A program made the translations under genes and the position numbers. Below are positions 9,205 through 16,575 of a stretch of DNA of 22,369 nucleotides, in pieces. Every line of letters begins with the position of its first letter. The stretch's first letter is position 1. This DNA comes from a virus. The DNA is taken from IMG/VR virus record IMGVR_UViG_3300021185_002927, positions 1-22,369 of that record; one strand, written 5' to 3'. The notes below the pieces were generated by a model. That model had not been told where the DNA came from and ran no database searches. It saw only the letters and a list, made by a program, of their open reading frames with translations.

Positions 9205-9617
9205 AATTAAGAGACATACTATTAAAAGAAAATAACAAATCTTGCCCCGCTGCTACACAGGATTTGATGCTCAATACAAAAAATAGAGATGCATCTATAA
9301 AAGCTCAACATATACAGTATGGACCGCTAAACGTAAATAAACCCGGTAGCTACTGGAAAGAAATAGCAAAGTACTGGAATACAACAGAGGAAGCAGCAAA
9401 GGATACAAATTGCAGTAACTGTGTAGCTTTTGATATTTCACCAAGAATGGATGAATGTATGCCAGGGATAACCTCAGATGAAGAAGGAAGATTAGGCTAC
9501 TGCTGGATGCACAACTTTAAATGTCACTCAGCTCGTAGTTGTAGAACATGGGCAAAAGGCGGACCTATAAATTCAGATAAGATATCAAAAGAGTGGCAAG
9601 AAAGAAATACTAAATAA
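9201..9617 (+). CDS. Cys-rich, HiPIP-like protein with capsid-targeting-like leader
   Basis: 138 residues. It begins MKLRDILLKE, a 10-residue helix ending in L-K-E. Seven Cys follow: 15, 71, 74, 86, 101, 108, 114. The spacing C71-x2-C74-x11-C86-x14-C101 is close to that of high-potential iron-sulfur proteins (C-x2-C, C, C), and the C-terminal GYCWMHNFKCHSARSC and RTWAKGGPI form a conserved-looking end. It could bind an Fe-S cluster or zinc. Translationally coupled to the nuclease gene upstream. Function unknown; metal binding is inferred from Cys spacing. Confidence 0.7.
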   Translation: MKLRDILLKENNKSCPAATQDLMLNTKNRDASIKAQHIQYGPLNVNKPGSYWKEIAKYWNTTEEAAKDTNCSNCVAFDISPRMDECMPGITSDEEGRLGYCWMHNFKCHSARSCRTWAKGGPINSDKISKEWQERNTK

Positions 9618-9623
9618 AATAAG

Positions 9624-10328
9624 ATGATAAAATTAAAACAAATAATAGGAACTCCATCATTACAGTACCATTTAGATAACAATCTCTCTTTATATGAGAA
9701 TGTCTACCGTTATTCTAGTGAAAGCTTTATAGATTTATTTGCAGAAGCAAGAAATGCCTGGAGAGACGGTCTTATAGAACTCAACGAAGAAGATATACAG
9801 TTACTAGAAGATACTGATATTGGAATGTATGGAGTATACGAAGGTAGTAAAGTACCTTTAGATTTACCTATGATAAGAGAAGCTACTGAATATAAGGGTA
9901 GAAAATTAAGTCATGAAGAAGAAGATAGATTAGACTTAATTGCACATCGTGAATTCGATGGTGTAAGCTTTAGTAAATTATCTGATGAGGATAAAGCAAA
10001 AGTATTTGCACAAAGAGATAAAGTAGGTGTTAACGAAGCTGAATATAAAGGAAGAGAAGTACCACTAAACAAACCTAAAAGAGGTGGACCTAAAAAGTTC
10101 TTTGTGTATGTTAAGAATCCAAAAACAGGTAATGTAAAAAAAGTAAACTTTGGAGATAGCGGCAACTTATCAGTAAAAATAAAAGAACCTGGAGCACGAG
10201 CATCATTCGCAGCAAGACATAAATGCTCTACTAAAAAAGATAAAACAAAAGCAGGATACTGGTCTTGTAACATAGGACGTTATTGGAAATCATTAGGAGG
10301 ATCTAAGAATTTCTCCGGGTACTGGTAA
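9624..10328 (+). CDS. Basic phage protein with conserved C-terminal domain (DUF5872-like)
   Basis: 234 residues. The N-terminus MIKLKQIIG resembles the leaders of neighbouring genes, though the first [L/I]-x-E is L-Y-E at 23-25. The middle is acidic and contains EATEYKGRKL and later EAEYKGREVPL, an apparent internal duplication. The last 90 residues are basic: KKFFVYVKNPKTGNVKKVNF, then ARHKCSTKKDKTKAGYWSC and a Tyr-Trp end. From memory this C-terminal block recurs in marine T4-like phages as a domain of unknown function (I believe DUF5872). A head or DNA-associated role is possible. The family name is not certain. Confidence 0.75.
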   Translation: MIKLKQIIGTPSLQYHLDNNLSLYENVYRYSSESFIDLFAEARNAWRDGLIELNEEDIQLLEDTDIGMYGVYEGSKVPLDLPMIREATEYKGRKLSHEEEDRLDLIAHREFDGVSFSKLSDEDKAKVFAQRDKVGVNEAEYKGREVPLNKPKRGGPKKFFVYVKNPKTGNVKKVNFGDSGNLSVKIKEPGARASFAARHKCSTKKDKTKAGYWSCNIGRYWKSLGGSKNFSGYW

Positions 10329-10341
10329 AAAACATAAGACG

Positions 10342-10962
10342 ATGGGAGTAACACAAATTGGGACTACTAATATAAAAGCATCAGATCTTAGGAAAACATC
10401 TGCTACGAATTTTGATAGCGGTAATACCAACACACCAAGTGACTTTTTAGGTTTGAACTTTATGGCTGGGAGTGTAGTACCAGCAATATCTGCTCCTAGT
10501 TGGTCTTCCGGCGGTGCCGCATTCAAAGGTATTTCCTCTTCCCAAAAAGGCTTCCGCACTACTACTGGTTTTAATACATCAAAGTATAGAGTTATAGCAT
10601 TAAGTGCTACCAACTGTCAAATAAATCTTAGCTACCCAACAACAAACGTAAGTGGTATAGTTTGGAAACCTGGATCATCACCTTCCGTAAACAGACTACA
10701 TATTACTGCTGCAGAAACAGCAGACGGCAAAAAACTATTCTTACCGGGAATAGAAAACGGACATACGTACAGTTACATCACTATATCACTCAGTAATTTT
10801 AGCTATGGATATGAAAGAGGTACAAGTTACGTTTGGTACACTCCGACAGGAGGTTTTGTAACAGCATTTCAATCACCAACTAATAACTCACTTACCATAT
10901 ACCCTAATGCCTATACAAGTGATTCTTACTTTCACTTAAAACATTTCGCAGCAACAATATAA
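10342..10962 (+). CDS. Hypothetical protein, probably virion surface or fibre-associated
   Basis: 206 residues, rich in Ser/Thr/Asn/Gly and aromatic residues, with few charges; predicted mostly beta. It opens MGVTQIGTTNIKASDLRKT, similar in style to openings of small phage tail proteins (a T..I..SD(I/L)R pattern). No signal peptide, no leader of the kind seen in its neighbours, and no catalytic motif. Composition resembles the fibre gene rather than the cargo genes. I do not recognise the family. Confidence 0.65.
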   Translation: MGVTQIGTTNIKASDLRKTSATNFDSGNTNTPSDFLGLNFMAGSVVPAISAPSWSSGGAAFKGISSSQKGFRTTTGFNTSKYRVIALSATNCQINLSYPTTNVSGIVWKPGSSPSVNRLHITAAETADGKKLFLPGIENGHTYSYITISLSNFSYGYERGTSYVWYTPTGGFVTAFQSPTNNSLTIYPNAYTSDSYFHLKHFAATI

Positions 10963-10971
10963 AGTTAAAAA

Positions 10972-11229
10972 ATGAGACCCTATACAGAACAGATAAAAGG
11001 TAATTACTCAATTAGAGAGTTTACTCAAACTACTCCTGAAGACGAATTTGTATGGCATAGAGATAGAGAGGATAGGGTAATAGAGACTTTAAAAACAACA
11101 GACTGGATGTTTCAACTAGAGAATAAATTACCAATAAACATATCTGAATCACTATTTATACCAAAGGGAGTATACCATCGTTTAATAAAAGGAACAGGTA
11201 ACCTTAAAGTTAAAATTTATAAACTATGA
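10972..11229 (+). CDS. Small cupin-like protein
   Basis: 85 residues. FVWHRDREDR in the first half and LFIPKGVYHRLIKG in the second resemble the two metal-binding strands of a single-domain cupin, with His and acidic residues placed as in the first motif and PKG..H as in the second. Such short WHRDREDR proteins occur in large marine phages by my recollection. Substrate is unknown. The following gene starts inside its stop codon (four-base overlap). Confidence 0.6.
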   Translation: MRPYTEQIKGNYSIREFTQTTPEDEFVWHRDREDRVIETLKTTDWMFQLENKLPINISESLFIPKGVYHRLIKGTGNLKVKIYKL

Positions 11230-11567
11230 AATTATCTAATATACTTTTAGAGCTAGACTTTGATAAATACAAAGAAGAAGAAGCTGAATTGGCTAGGGAG
11301 ATTAATACTAAGTTTGGAATAACACCATACGTAAGAATGGGAGATTACTCTAGCGGAAGGGAAGATAACGATCCTTTGAAAGACAAAGGTCACGGTAGTG
11401 TAAGCTTCAAGGTAAAGAGTGAATTTGAAGAAAACGAATGGAAAGATGTGATTAACTTTATTAAAAACAAAGGATACGAAATCAGACAAGAGAGTAACTA
11501 CTACGACATCGAGCCAGGAGAAAGAGAATGGTTCCCTAAAATAGACTTTATATTTAACAGTAAATAG
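11226..11567 (+). CDS. Hypothetical cargo-type protein with capsid-targeting-like leader
   Basis: 113 residues. It opens MKLSNILLE, nine residues ending in L-L-E. The remainder is a compact alpha/beta domain: acidic helix KYKEEEAELAREI, then GHGSVSFKVKSEF, EWKDVINFIKNKGYEI and a C-terminal strand PKIDFIF. No recognised catalytic motif. It is coupled to the cupin-like gene and is 5 bases before the mini-kinase, whose first codons (atgaaattatc) are the same, pointing to a shared leader. Function unknown. Confidence 0.65.
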   Translation: MKLSNILLELDFDKYKEEEAELAREINTKFGITPYVRMGDYSSGREDNDPLKDKGHGSVSFKVKSEFEENEWKDVINFIKNKGYEIRQESNYYDIEPGEREWFPKIDFIFNSK

Positions 11568-11572
11568 AAAAT

Positions 11573-12001
11573 ATGAAATTATCAAGAGTCATACTAGGGG
11601 AAATCCTTTACTACGATCCGGCTTTTGAAAAAGCAACAGACGCACTAAGAGACCAAGGTGCAAAGTATCTAGGATCTGGAGACTACGGTTCTGCTTTCCT
11701 TCTTAACGGGAGAGTGTATAAAGTAACAACAGATGAAATAGAACTAGAACACGCGGAAGTACTTAAAGGTAAGAAAACAAACAACTTTGCTAAAATATAC
11801 GATGTAGAAGTTATCAACCCTAAACTAGGCATTATACAAATGGAAGTCTTAGGAGAATTCAGAGGCGACATACCAGAAGAATGGATCGAAGAACTAGAAA
11901 AAGAATCCGCAAGGTTAGGAATAGATCCAGAAGAATTAGATATTAGACCCTCAAATATAATGGTAAACCAAAAAAAACACTTAAAATTAGTTGATATTTA
12001 G
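11573..12001 (+). CDS. Miniature protein-kinase-fold protein with capsid-targeting-like leader
   Basis: 142 residues. The leader is MKLSRVILGE (L-G-E at 8-10). Kinase elements follow in order: glycine-rich loop GSGDYG (34-39), VYK with the ATP-binding Lys at 50, an acidic helix with Glu 59/62, a hinge IIQMEVLGE, catalytic loop LDIRPSNIMV with Asp123 and Asn128, and LKLVDI with Asp141 in the DFG position. Distances D123-N128 (5) and N128-D141 (13) equal those of canonical kinases. The protein stops one residue after Asp141, so it has no activation segment or C-lobe helices. It could be a minimal phosphotransferase or a nucleotide-binding remnant. Confidence 0.75.
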   Translation: MKLSRVILGEILYYDPAFEKATDALRDQGAKYLGSGDYGSAFLLNGRVYKVTTDEIELEHAEVLKGKKTNNFAKIYDVEVINPKLGIIQMEVLGEFRGDIPEEWIEELEKESARLGIDPEELDIRPSNIMVNQKKHLKLVDI

Positions 12002-12019
12002 GATTATTATTCTTATATT
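11991..12019 (+). promoter_or_regulatory. Candidate promoter TTGATA-N17-TATATT before the primase gene
   Basis: TTGATA (11991-11996) lies in the end of the mini-kinase gene and TATATT (12014-12019) in the gap, with exactly 17 bases between. The expected transcript would have a leader of about 20 bases before the ATG at 12046. Same TTG-N20-TAnnTT spacing as the other gap promoters. Confidence 0.45.
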
Positions 12020-12030
12020 ATAAGATAATA
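12005..12030. repeat. AT-rich inverted repeat in the kinase-primase gap
   Basis: CTTATA (12012-12017) and TATAAG (12019-12024) flank one T, and the pairing extends outward through TATTAT/ATAATA with one bulged T. It overlaps the promoter-like -10 element. No U-tract, so a terminator is unlikely; an operator or a weak hairpin is possible. Confidence 0.4.
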
Positions 12031-12045
12031 GTTACGGACAACTGT

Positions 12046-12969
12046 ATGGATTATACCTTTTTATTAGGTTCTATTGAAAATTTACTTGGTAAATCTCATA
12101 AAAGAGCTAGAGAAAATTATGCATTTCACTGCCCTTTCTGCAACCACAGAAAGCCTAAGCTTGAAATAAACATGGCTACTAATGAAAAAGGGCATAACCC
12201 TTGGGAATGTTGGGTATGTCAAACTAAAGGCAGGACAATTAGATCTCTCCTAAAACAACTTAATACACCTAAAGATCAAGCATTACAGATATTAAAGTAT
12301 CTTCCTAAAGGATCTCAAATTGAGTATAAAGGTATAACATCTGTTGAACTTCCAAAAGAGTTCCAAAGACTAGACCAAGCAACAAACACTTCAGTAATTG
12401 CAAACTTAGTTAAAAAATACTTATATGAGAGAGGACTTACCGACAATGATTTTATTAAATATGGTATTGGATACTGCACAAGTGGAGAGTATGGAGGACG
12501 AGTTATTTTACCGAGTTATTCTGGATCCAATAGGCTCAACTATTTTGTTGGAAGAAGTTATGATGGCAACTATTTTAAGTATAAAAACCCCGAAGCTTCC
12601 AAAGACATAATATTCTATGAAAACTTAATAAACTGGGATTGTCCAATAATTTTATGTGAAGGAGTTTTTGATGCAATAGCAATACGAAGAAATGCAATAC
12701 CAATTTTAGGTAAAAGTATATCAAATGAACTATGGAAAAAAATATTATCAAGCCGTCTTACTGACATTTATATAGCTTTAGATGAAGATGCACAAGACGC
12801 AGCTTTAGGCATTGCTGAAAAATTAATATCAGCAGGATTTAGAGTATTTCTAATAGAACTAGCAGGTAAGGATCCATCCGAAATGGGTTTTAAAAAATTT
12901 ACTGAACTAGTACAGAACGCAACAGAACTAGATTTTAGTAAGATAATGTTGCAAAAACTAAACTTATGA
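12046..12969 (+). CDS. DNA primase (zinc ribbon + Toprim)
   Basis: 307 residues. The N-terminal zinc ribbon is CPFC (29/32) and CWVC (55/58). The Toprim core has ILCEGVFDAIAI with catalytic Glu205 and IALDEDAQ with Asp246 and Asp248. It makes RNA primers on the lagging strand and probably acts with a phage helicase encoded elsewhere, like gp61 of T4, though the length and zinc ribbon also resemble compact DnaG-type phage primases. It starts a new transcription unit behind a promoter-like pair and is coupled (ATGA overlap) to the nuclease gene, forming a replication pair. No leader of the cargo type, as expected for a cytoplasmic replication enzyme. Confidence 0.88.
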   Translation: MDYTFLLGSIENLLGKSHKRARENYAFHCPFCNHRKPKLEINMATNEKGHNPWECWVCQTKGRTIRSLLKQLNTPKDQALQILKYLPKGSQIEYKGITSVELPKEFQRLDQATNTSVIANLVKKYLYERGLTDNDFIKYGIGYCTSGEYGGRVILPSYSGSNRLNYFVGRSYDGNYFKYKNPEASKDIIFYENLINWDCPIILCEGVFDAIAIRRNAIPILGKSISNELWKKILSSRLTDIYIALDEDAQDAALGIAEKLISAGFRVFLIELAGKDPSEMGFKKFTELVQNATELDFSKIMLQKLNL

Positions 12970-13748
12970 TTAAACAAGGAATGAACATTCTTGAACAGAA
13001 TGAAAAGAAGAGATTAGATTTTAACCCGCAACTAAAGCAGATTAATTTCTTAGATAGAAGAGTTTATAAGAGAGGCGAAGGAGTATATTACCCGTCCGTA
13101 ACAACTATACTTCAGTATATGCCCAAAAACAAGTTTTTTGAGTCTTGGCTTAAAGACGTTGGGCATAACGCCGATCTTATTATGAGACGAGCTGGAAAGC
13201 AAGGAACTCAAGTACATGAAGCATGTGAACAGTTAGTACTAGGTAAAGAAGTTACCTGGATGGATGATTATGGTAATGCTAAGTACTCTCAAATAGTTTG
13301 GGAAATGATATTAAAATTTGCTGACTTCTGGAGGACACATAAGCCGGAATTAATATCTGCTGAAGATTTTGTATGGTCAGACGAACATAAGTATGCAGGA
13401 ACAGCAGATCTAGTTGTAAAAATGCACGGACAAATATGGTTACTAGATATTAAAACGTCTAACTCAGTTCATAAATCTTTTGACTTACAGCTTTCAGCTT
13501 ACGCAAAAGGATTAGAAGAAGCTAAAGGCATAAAAATAGAACGTACAGGTATCATATGGTTAAAAGCTCACTCTAGAGGTCCATCAAAACAAAAAAACGT
13601 AATACAGGGTAAAGGATGGAAGTTATTGCAAATTGATAAAATAGATGAGAATTTTGAGTTATTTAAAATGATATACAAGTTATATTCTCTAGAAAACCCT
13701 AATACTGAACCTATTTATAATAGTTACCCAACATCATTAAAACTATAA
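12966..13748 (+). CDS. PD-(D/E)XK exonuclease, Cas4/RecB-like
   Basis: 260 residues. The motifs of the family are present: GTQVHEACEQL with the conserved His84, KYAGTADLVV with Asp148, LLDIKTSNS with Asp161 and Lys163, and a following QLSAYAKGL helix with the Q.xxY motif. It probably processes DNA ends in recombination-dependent replication or degrades host DNA. The start ATG at 12966 overlaps the primase stop; Met6 at 12981 is an alternative. No Cys cluster for an Fe-S centre, unlike typical Cas4, so it is closer to the iron-free phage exonucleases. Confidence 0.85.
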   Translation: MIKQGMNILEQNEKKRLDFNPQLKQINFLDRRVYKRGEGVYYPSVTTILQYMPKNKFFESWLKDVGHNADLIMRRAGKQGTQVHEACEQLVLGKEVTWMDDYGNAKYSQIVWEMILKFADFWRTHKPELISAEDFVWSDEHKYAGTADLVVKMHGQIWLLDIKTSNSVHKSFDLQLSAYAKGLEEAKGIKIERTGIIWLKAHSRGPSKQKNVIQGKGWKLLQIDKIDENFELFKMIYKLYSLENPNTEPIYNSYPTSLKL

Positions 13749-13752
13749 ACAT

Positions 13753-14625
13753 ATGGTAAAGAGAAGTGTACTTTTAATTTTAATAGCATTTTTAATAAGC
13801 AGTTGCGGCGTAGGCTTTAAGTATACTACGCTAAACCATGCAGGACATATTGACGGTATATATTCCAGTAATGATATTAAAATTGATACATTAAATGAGT
13901 TCCAAGTAAGAAATAAACTCAGAACAGACTTCCAGTTTAGATATAACTTTGCACAATATGCGCTATCTCAACCTACATCATTTGATTGGAATAACCGTAT
14001 ACTAGGTAACAGATACAACTGGAACAGACCCTATTACGGCTACTATTGGAATAGAACTCAAATGTGGCATGATTGGGTATGGGGGTATCCATATTTTACT
14101 CCACACAGATGGTCACCGTTTGGGTATGATAGATGGGGATATGGAATACACTATGGCTGGAACAATCACGGATGGAGATACAACAGGTACTATAACAATG
14201 GATGGAATAATTACGGATGGAGTAACCTATACGGGTATAGAGGTAGAGTAAACTACCGCCCTAATTATAATAGAAGGAATAATTCAAACTTTGTAATTGA
14301 AGAAGACGGAGTACGGTGGTATAGCAGTTCCAGTGATAATACTAATAGAAGAACTAATTATAATAAAAGAGTAATACGTAACAGCAATGATAAAACTATC
14401 AACAATAATCCTAGAGGATACAGCCGCCCCGAAAGCAATAATAATGGCGGGAGGAGCAGGATCAGGGAAAACATACCTACTCAACCAGTTAGGACTAGAC
14501 AGCCTAATACAATTCAACCCAGACAAATACGTGGAGGACAAAGACCACCCGTATTACAACAAACTAGGACCAGCAGCCAATCAAACGTCAAAGGACGCAA
14601 TGGCAGCAGCAGAGGAAAAAACTAG
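13753..14625 (+). CDS. Flavobacterial-type lipoprotein, cargo gene
   Basis: 290 residues. The N-terminus is a clear lipoprotein signal: basic MVKR, hydrophobic SVLLILIAFLIS, then lipobox ISSC with Cys at about 20. The mature part has an aromatic and Asn-rich middle (for example NGWNNYGWSNLYGYRG) and an Arg/Asn/Gln/Ser/Gly-rich tail. This composition is typical of poorly characterised outer-membrane-attached lipoproteins of Bacteroidota, and I know of no phage structural family like it. It may alter the infected cell surface, for example as a superinfection barrier. The last 79 codons overlap the next gene in another frame. Lipoprotein call is secure; role is inference. Confidence 0.75.
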   Translation: MVKRSVLLILIAFLISSCGVGFKYTTLNHAGHIDGIYSSNDIKIDTLNEFQVRNKLRTDFQFRYNFAQYALSQPTSFDWNNRILGNRYNWNRPYYGYYWNRTQMWHDWVWGYPYFTPHRWSPFGYDRWGYGIHYGWNNHGWRYNRYYNNGWNNYGWSNLYGYRGRVNYRPNYNRRNNSNFVIEEDGVRWYSSSSDNTNRRTNYNKRVIRNSNDKTINNNPRGYSRPESNNNGGRSRIRENIPTQPVRTRQPNTIQPRQIRGGQRPPVLQQTRTSSQSNVKGRNGSSRGKN

Positions 14626-15328
14626 CTTTGTCTGGGATACTACTGCCTCTGGTGTAGGTTTCCAAAAAAACTTAGATAAACTACTTGCTTTAGGGTATGA
14701 AGTTTACATGGTTATGGTGTATGCTCATCCTATGATCTCATACGTATCTAATTTTATGGCTAGAGAAAGAAATATACCTGGAGACTCTGTTTTTGCAACC
14801 TGGAGAAATGTGTATGCTAAAATAGAAGATTTTAATAGACAATTAAAAGGTAATTTATCTATATTCGTTAGTGATAGAGGAGGGAAATACAAAAAAGAAG
14901 TTGAAGGATTTGACAAAGCTGCTAAAAACGGCTTAAGTGGAGTAAAAGATTACTTAGAAAAATTTAACGAAGATAATAACGTTGGAGGATCTTCATTCTT
15001 TGTACCAGTAGAAATGACACCTGAGGAAGAGCAGCAGTTTTTAAAAGATGTTGGAAGTATAGATTGGAATAAAGACAATAGGTCAGAAGATAAAGCAATT
15101 AAAACCGCATTTTTAAAATCCTTTAGAAAGAATGGAGTCGGTCCAGGACAAGATAAACTTAGAGATGCAGTTAAGAAATACAGAGATAGTAGTGAGAAAA
15201 GGAAACAAAAGGCAGATGAAGTATTAGATAATATCGTAGATATGATATATAATCCAACATTTCAAGAAAAGCTAAAACACTCCTCAGTATCAGAAATAGA
15301 TTCTAAAGTACAAGCATTTTTAGCATGA
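14387..15328 (+). CDS. Zeta-toxin-like P-loop kinase with capsid-targeting-like leader
   Basis: 313 residues. The leader is MIKLSTIILE (I-L-E at 8-10). Walker A is GGAGSGKT (22-29), followed by QFNPDKYVED and SFVWDTTASG, which resemble the substrate/base region of zeta-toxin and related kinases (NPD, then an internal D). The C-terminal half is helical and charged. Likely a small-molecule or nucleotide-sugar kinase; the true substrate is unknown. Start and Walker A both lie within the lipoprotein gene, so the ATG at 14387 is needed to make an active kinase. The stop overlaps the next ATG by four bases, so it is probably cotranslated with the nucleotidyltransferase fusion. Confidence 0.8.
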   Translation: MIKLSTIILEDTAAPKAIIMAGGAGSGKTYLLNQLGLDSLIQFNPDKYVEDKDHPYYNKLGPAANQTSKDAMAAAEEKTSFVWDTTASGVGFQKNLDKLLALGYEVYMVMVYAHPMISYVSNFMARERNIPGDSVFATWRNVYAKIEDFNRQLKGNLSIFVSDRGGKYKKEVEGFDKAAKNGLSGVKDYLEKFNEDNNVGGSSFFVPVEMTPEEEQQFLKDVGSIDWNKDNRSEDKAIKTAFLKSFRKNGVGPGQDKLRDAVKKYRDSSEKRKQKADEVLDNIVDMIYNPTFQEKLKHSSVSEIDSKVQAFLA

Positions 15329-16512
15329 TAGCACTATACCCAGGAGCATATAAACCACCACATAGAGGACATTTTAATGTAGTAAAATCTTTACTAGACG
15401 GTTCATATAACGGTTCGGTATACGACAAGGATAATTACAAAGAGACAGGTGCAAACTTACTTAAAGGAAAAAGTAATAATAAGCCTAAAATTGATAAAGT
15501 AATAGTATTTGTAGGAGCAGGGGAGAGAAACGGTATATCTAAGGATGAGTCAATGTCTATATGGAATATATACTCTAAATATTTAGGTAATGTAGAGATA
15601 CTAGATGGAGGTAAGAATCCAATGTTTGCAGCTAAAGACTATGCACAAGCAAACCCTGATCAAGAATTTGTATCAGTAACAGGTATCAGAGGAGATAAAG
15701 ATTTTGTGGACTTAAGAAGAGTGACAACATTTAAAAACGCTCCAAATGTAAGTGGATTAGCTCTAGCAGCAGCACCAGGTTCAGGTATTAGAGCAACAGA
15801 CTTTAGAAATACAATATTATCTGGAAATTTAGACAAGGTTTTAGATTTCTTCCCAGAAGACCTCTCTAGAGAAGAAGTGTTAGGTATACTAACAGACTTA
15901 AAAGATAAAATAGTATCGGAAATATTAGCTAATAATATTGAAGGTTTTTTAACTAACTATTTTGTTACAGAAGAGATAGAAGATAAAAAGACTATAAAAG
16001 AAAATAATACAAAAACAGACATAAATAACCTTTATAATTACCTAACCAGATTAGTACCGAATAACACAGAGATAGAATACAAAGGAGATCACTTAAGAGT
16101 TGGATTTAAACAAATCGCCGAAAGTAAAGAGAGTAAACTAGAATTAAAAGACTTTATATCTTCACTAACCGAATATATGATAGACCAGGGTATGGAGATA
16201 ACTCCACTACCGAACGTAACTATTAAAAAAGATCAAGCAAATGCTTCAAACTTTTTTGGGAGAACAGCATATTATGACCCGAATAGTAAAGAGATAGTAC
16301 TCTACATATCCGGTAGACATGACAAAGACATAGTAAGGTCGTACTCACATGAAATGGTACATCATATGCAAAATTTAAAAGGTACTCTTCACAACATACA
16401 GACTCAAGATACAAACGCAGATAGTGATTTATTAGAGTTAGAAAAAGAAGCATACTTAATAGGAAACATAACATTCAGAAACTGGGAAGATAATTTAAAA
16501 AATAACTACTAA
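15325..16512 (+). CDS. Nucleotidyltransferase / HExxH metallopeptidase fusion
   Basis: 395 residues. The N-terminal half is a HxGH-type nucleotidyltransferase of the NMN-adenylyl/cytidylyl transferase group: YPGAYKPPHRGHF with H13-R-G-H16, and SGIRATDFR (from 153) in the place of the ISSTxxR motif. A charged linker follows (about 210-235). The C-terminal half holds SYSHEMVHHMQ with H342-E-x-x-H346 and a downstream LEKEAY in which Glu375 could be the third zinc ligand, as in gluzincin peptidases. Probable roles are nucleotide transfer (NAD-related or cofactor chemistry) and protein cleavage, but the substrates are unknown. It has no leader of its own; it follows the kinase gene with a four-base overlap. 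Confidence 0.75.
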   Translation: MIALYPGAYKPPHRGHFNVVKSLLDGSYNGSVYDKDNYKETGANLLKGKSNNKPKIDKVIVFVGAGERNGISKDESMSIWNIYSKYLGNVEILDGGKNPMFAAKDYAQANPDQEFVSVTGIRGDKDFVDLRRVTTFKNAPNVSGLALAAAPGSGIRATDFRNTILSGNLDKVLDFFPEDLSREEVLGILTDLKDKIVSEILANNIEGFLTNYFVTEEIEDKKTIKENNTKTDINNLYNYLTRLVPNNTEIEYKGDHLRVGFKQIAESKESKLELKDFISSLTEYMIDQGMEITPLPNVTIKKDQANASNFFGRTAYYDPNSKEIVLYISGRHDKDIVRSYSHEMVHHMQNLKGTLHNIQTQDTNADSDLLELEKEAYLIGNITFRNWEDNLKNNY

Positions 16513-16517
16513 AAAAG

Positions 16518-16546
16518 TTGTTTCTTAATATTAATTTTCGTATATT
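16518..16546 (+). promoter_or_regulatory. Candidate promoter TTGTTT-N17-TATATT before the HAD gene
   Basis: TTGTTT (16518-16523), 17 bases, TATATT (16541-16546), giving a leader of about 20 bases to the ATG at 16576. The string AAAGTTGTTTCTTAA (16514-16528) is identical to 8685-8699. A 10-base palindrome TTAATATTAA (16525-16534) lies in the spacer. Confidence 0.5.
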
Positions 16547-16575
16547 AAGTATTAATAGTATAAACTAAAAAGGTT

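Noticed and set aside
11985-12045. Frameshifted continuation of the mini-kinase into the gap
   Set aside because: The alternative frame reads LGLLFLYYKIIVTDN and then runs into the primase ATG, with no kinase-like motif. A sequencing error cannot be excluded but is not needed.
12002-12045. Rho-independent terminator
   Set aside because: The inverted repeat is purely AT and has no U-tract; it overlaps a better -10-like element.
12966-13010. Capsid-targeting leader on the PD-(D/E)XK nuclease (MIKQGMNILE)
   Set aside because: The opening matches in part, but the enzyme is coupled to the primase and is expected to work in the cell; treated as chance and as a caution on the pattern's specificity.
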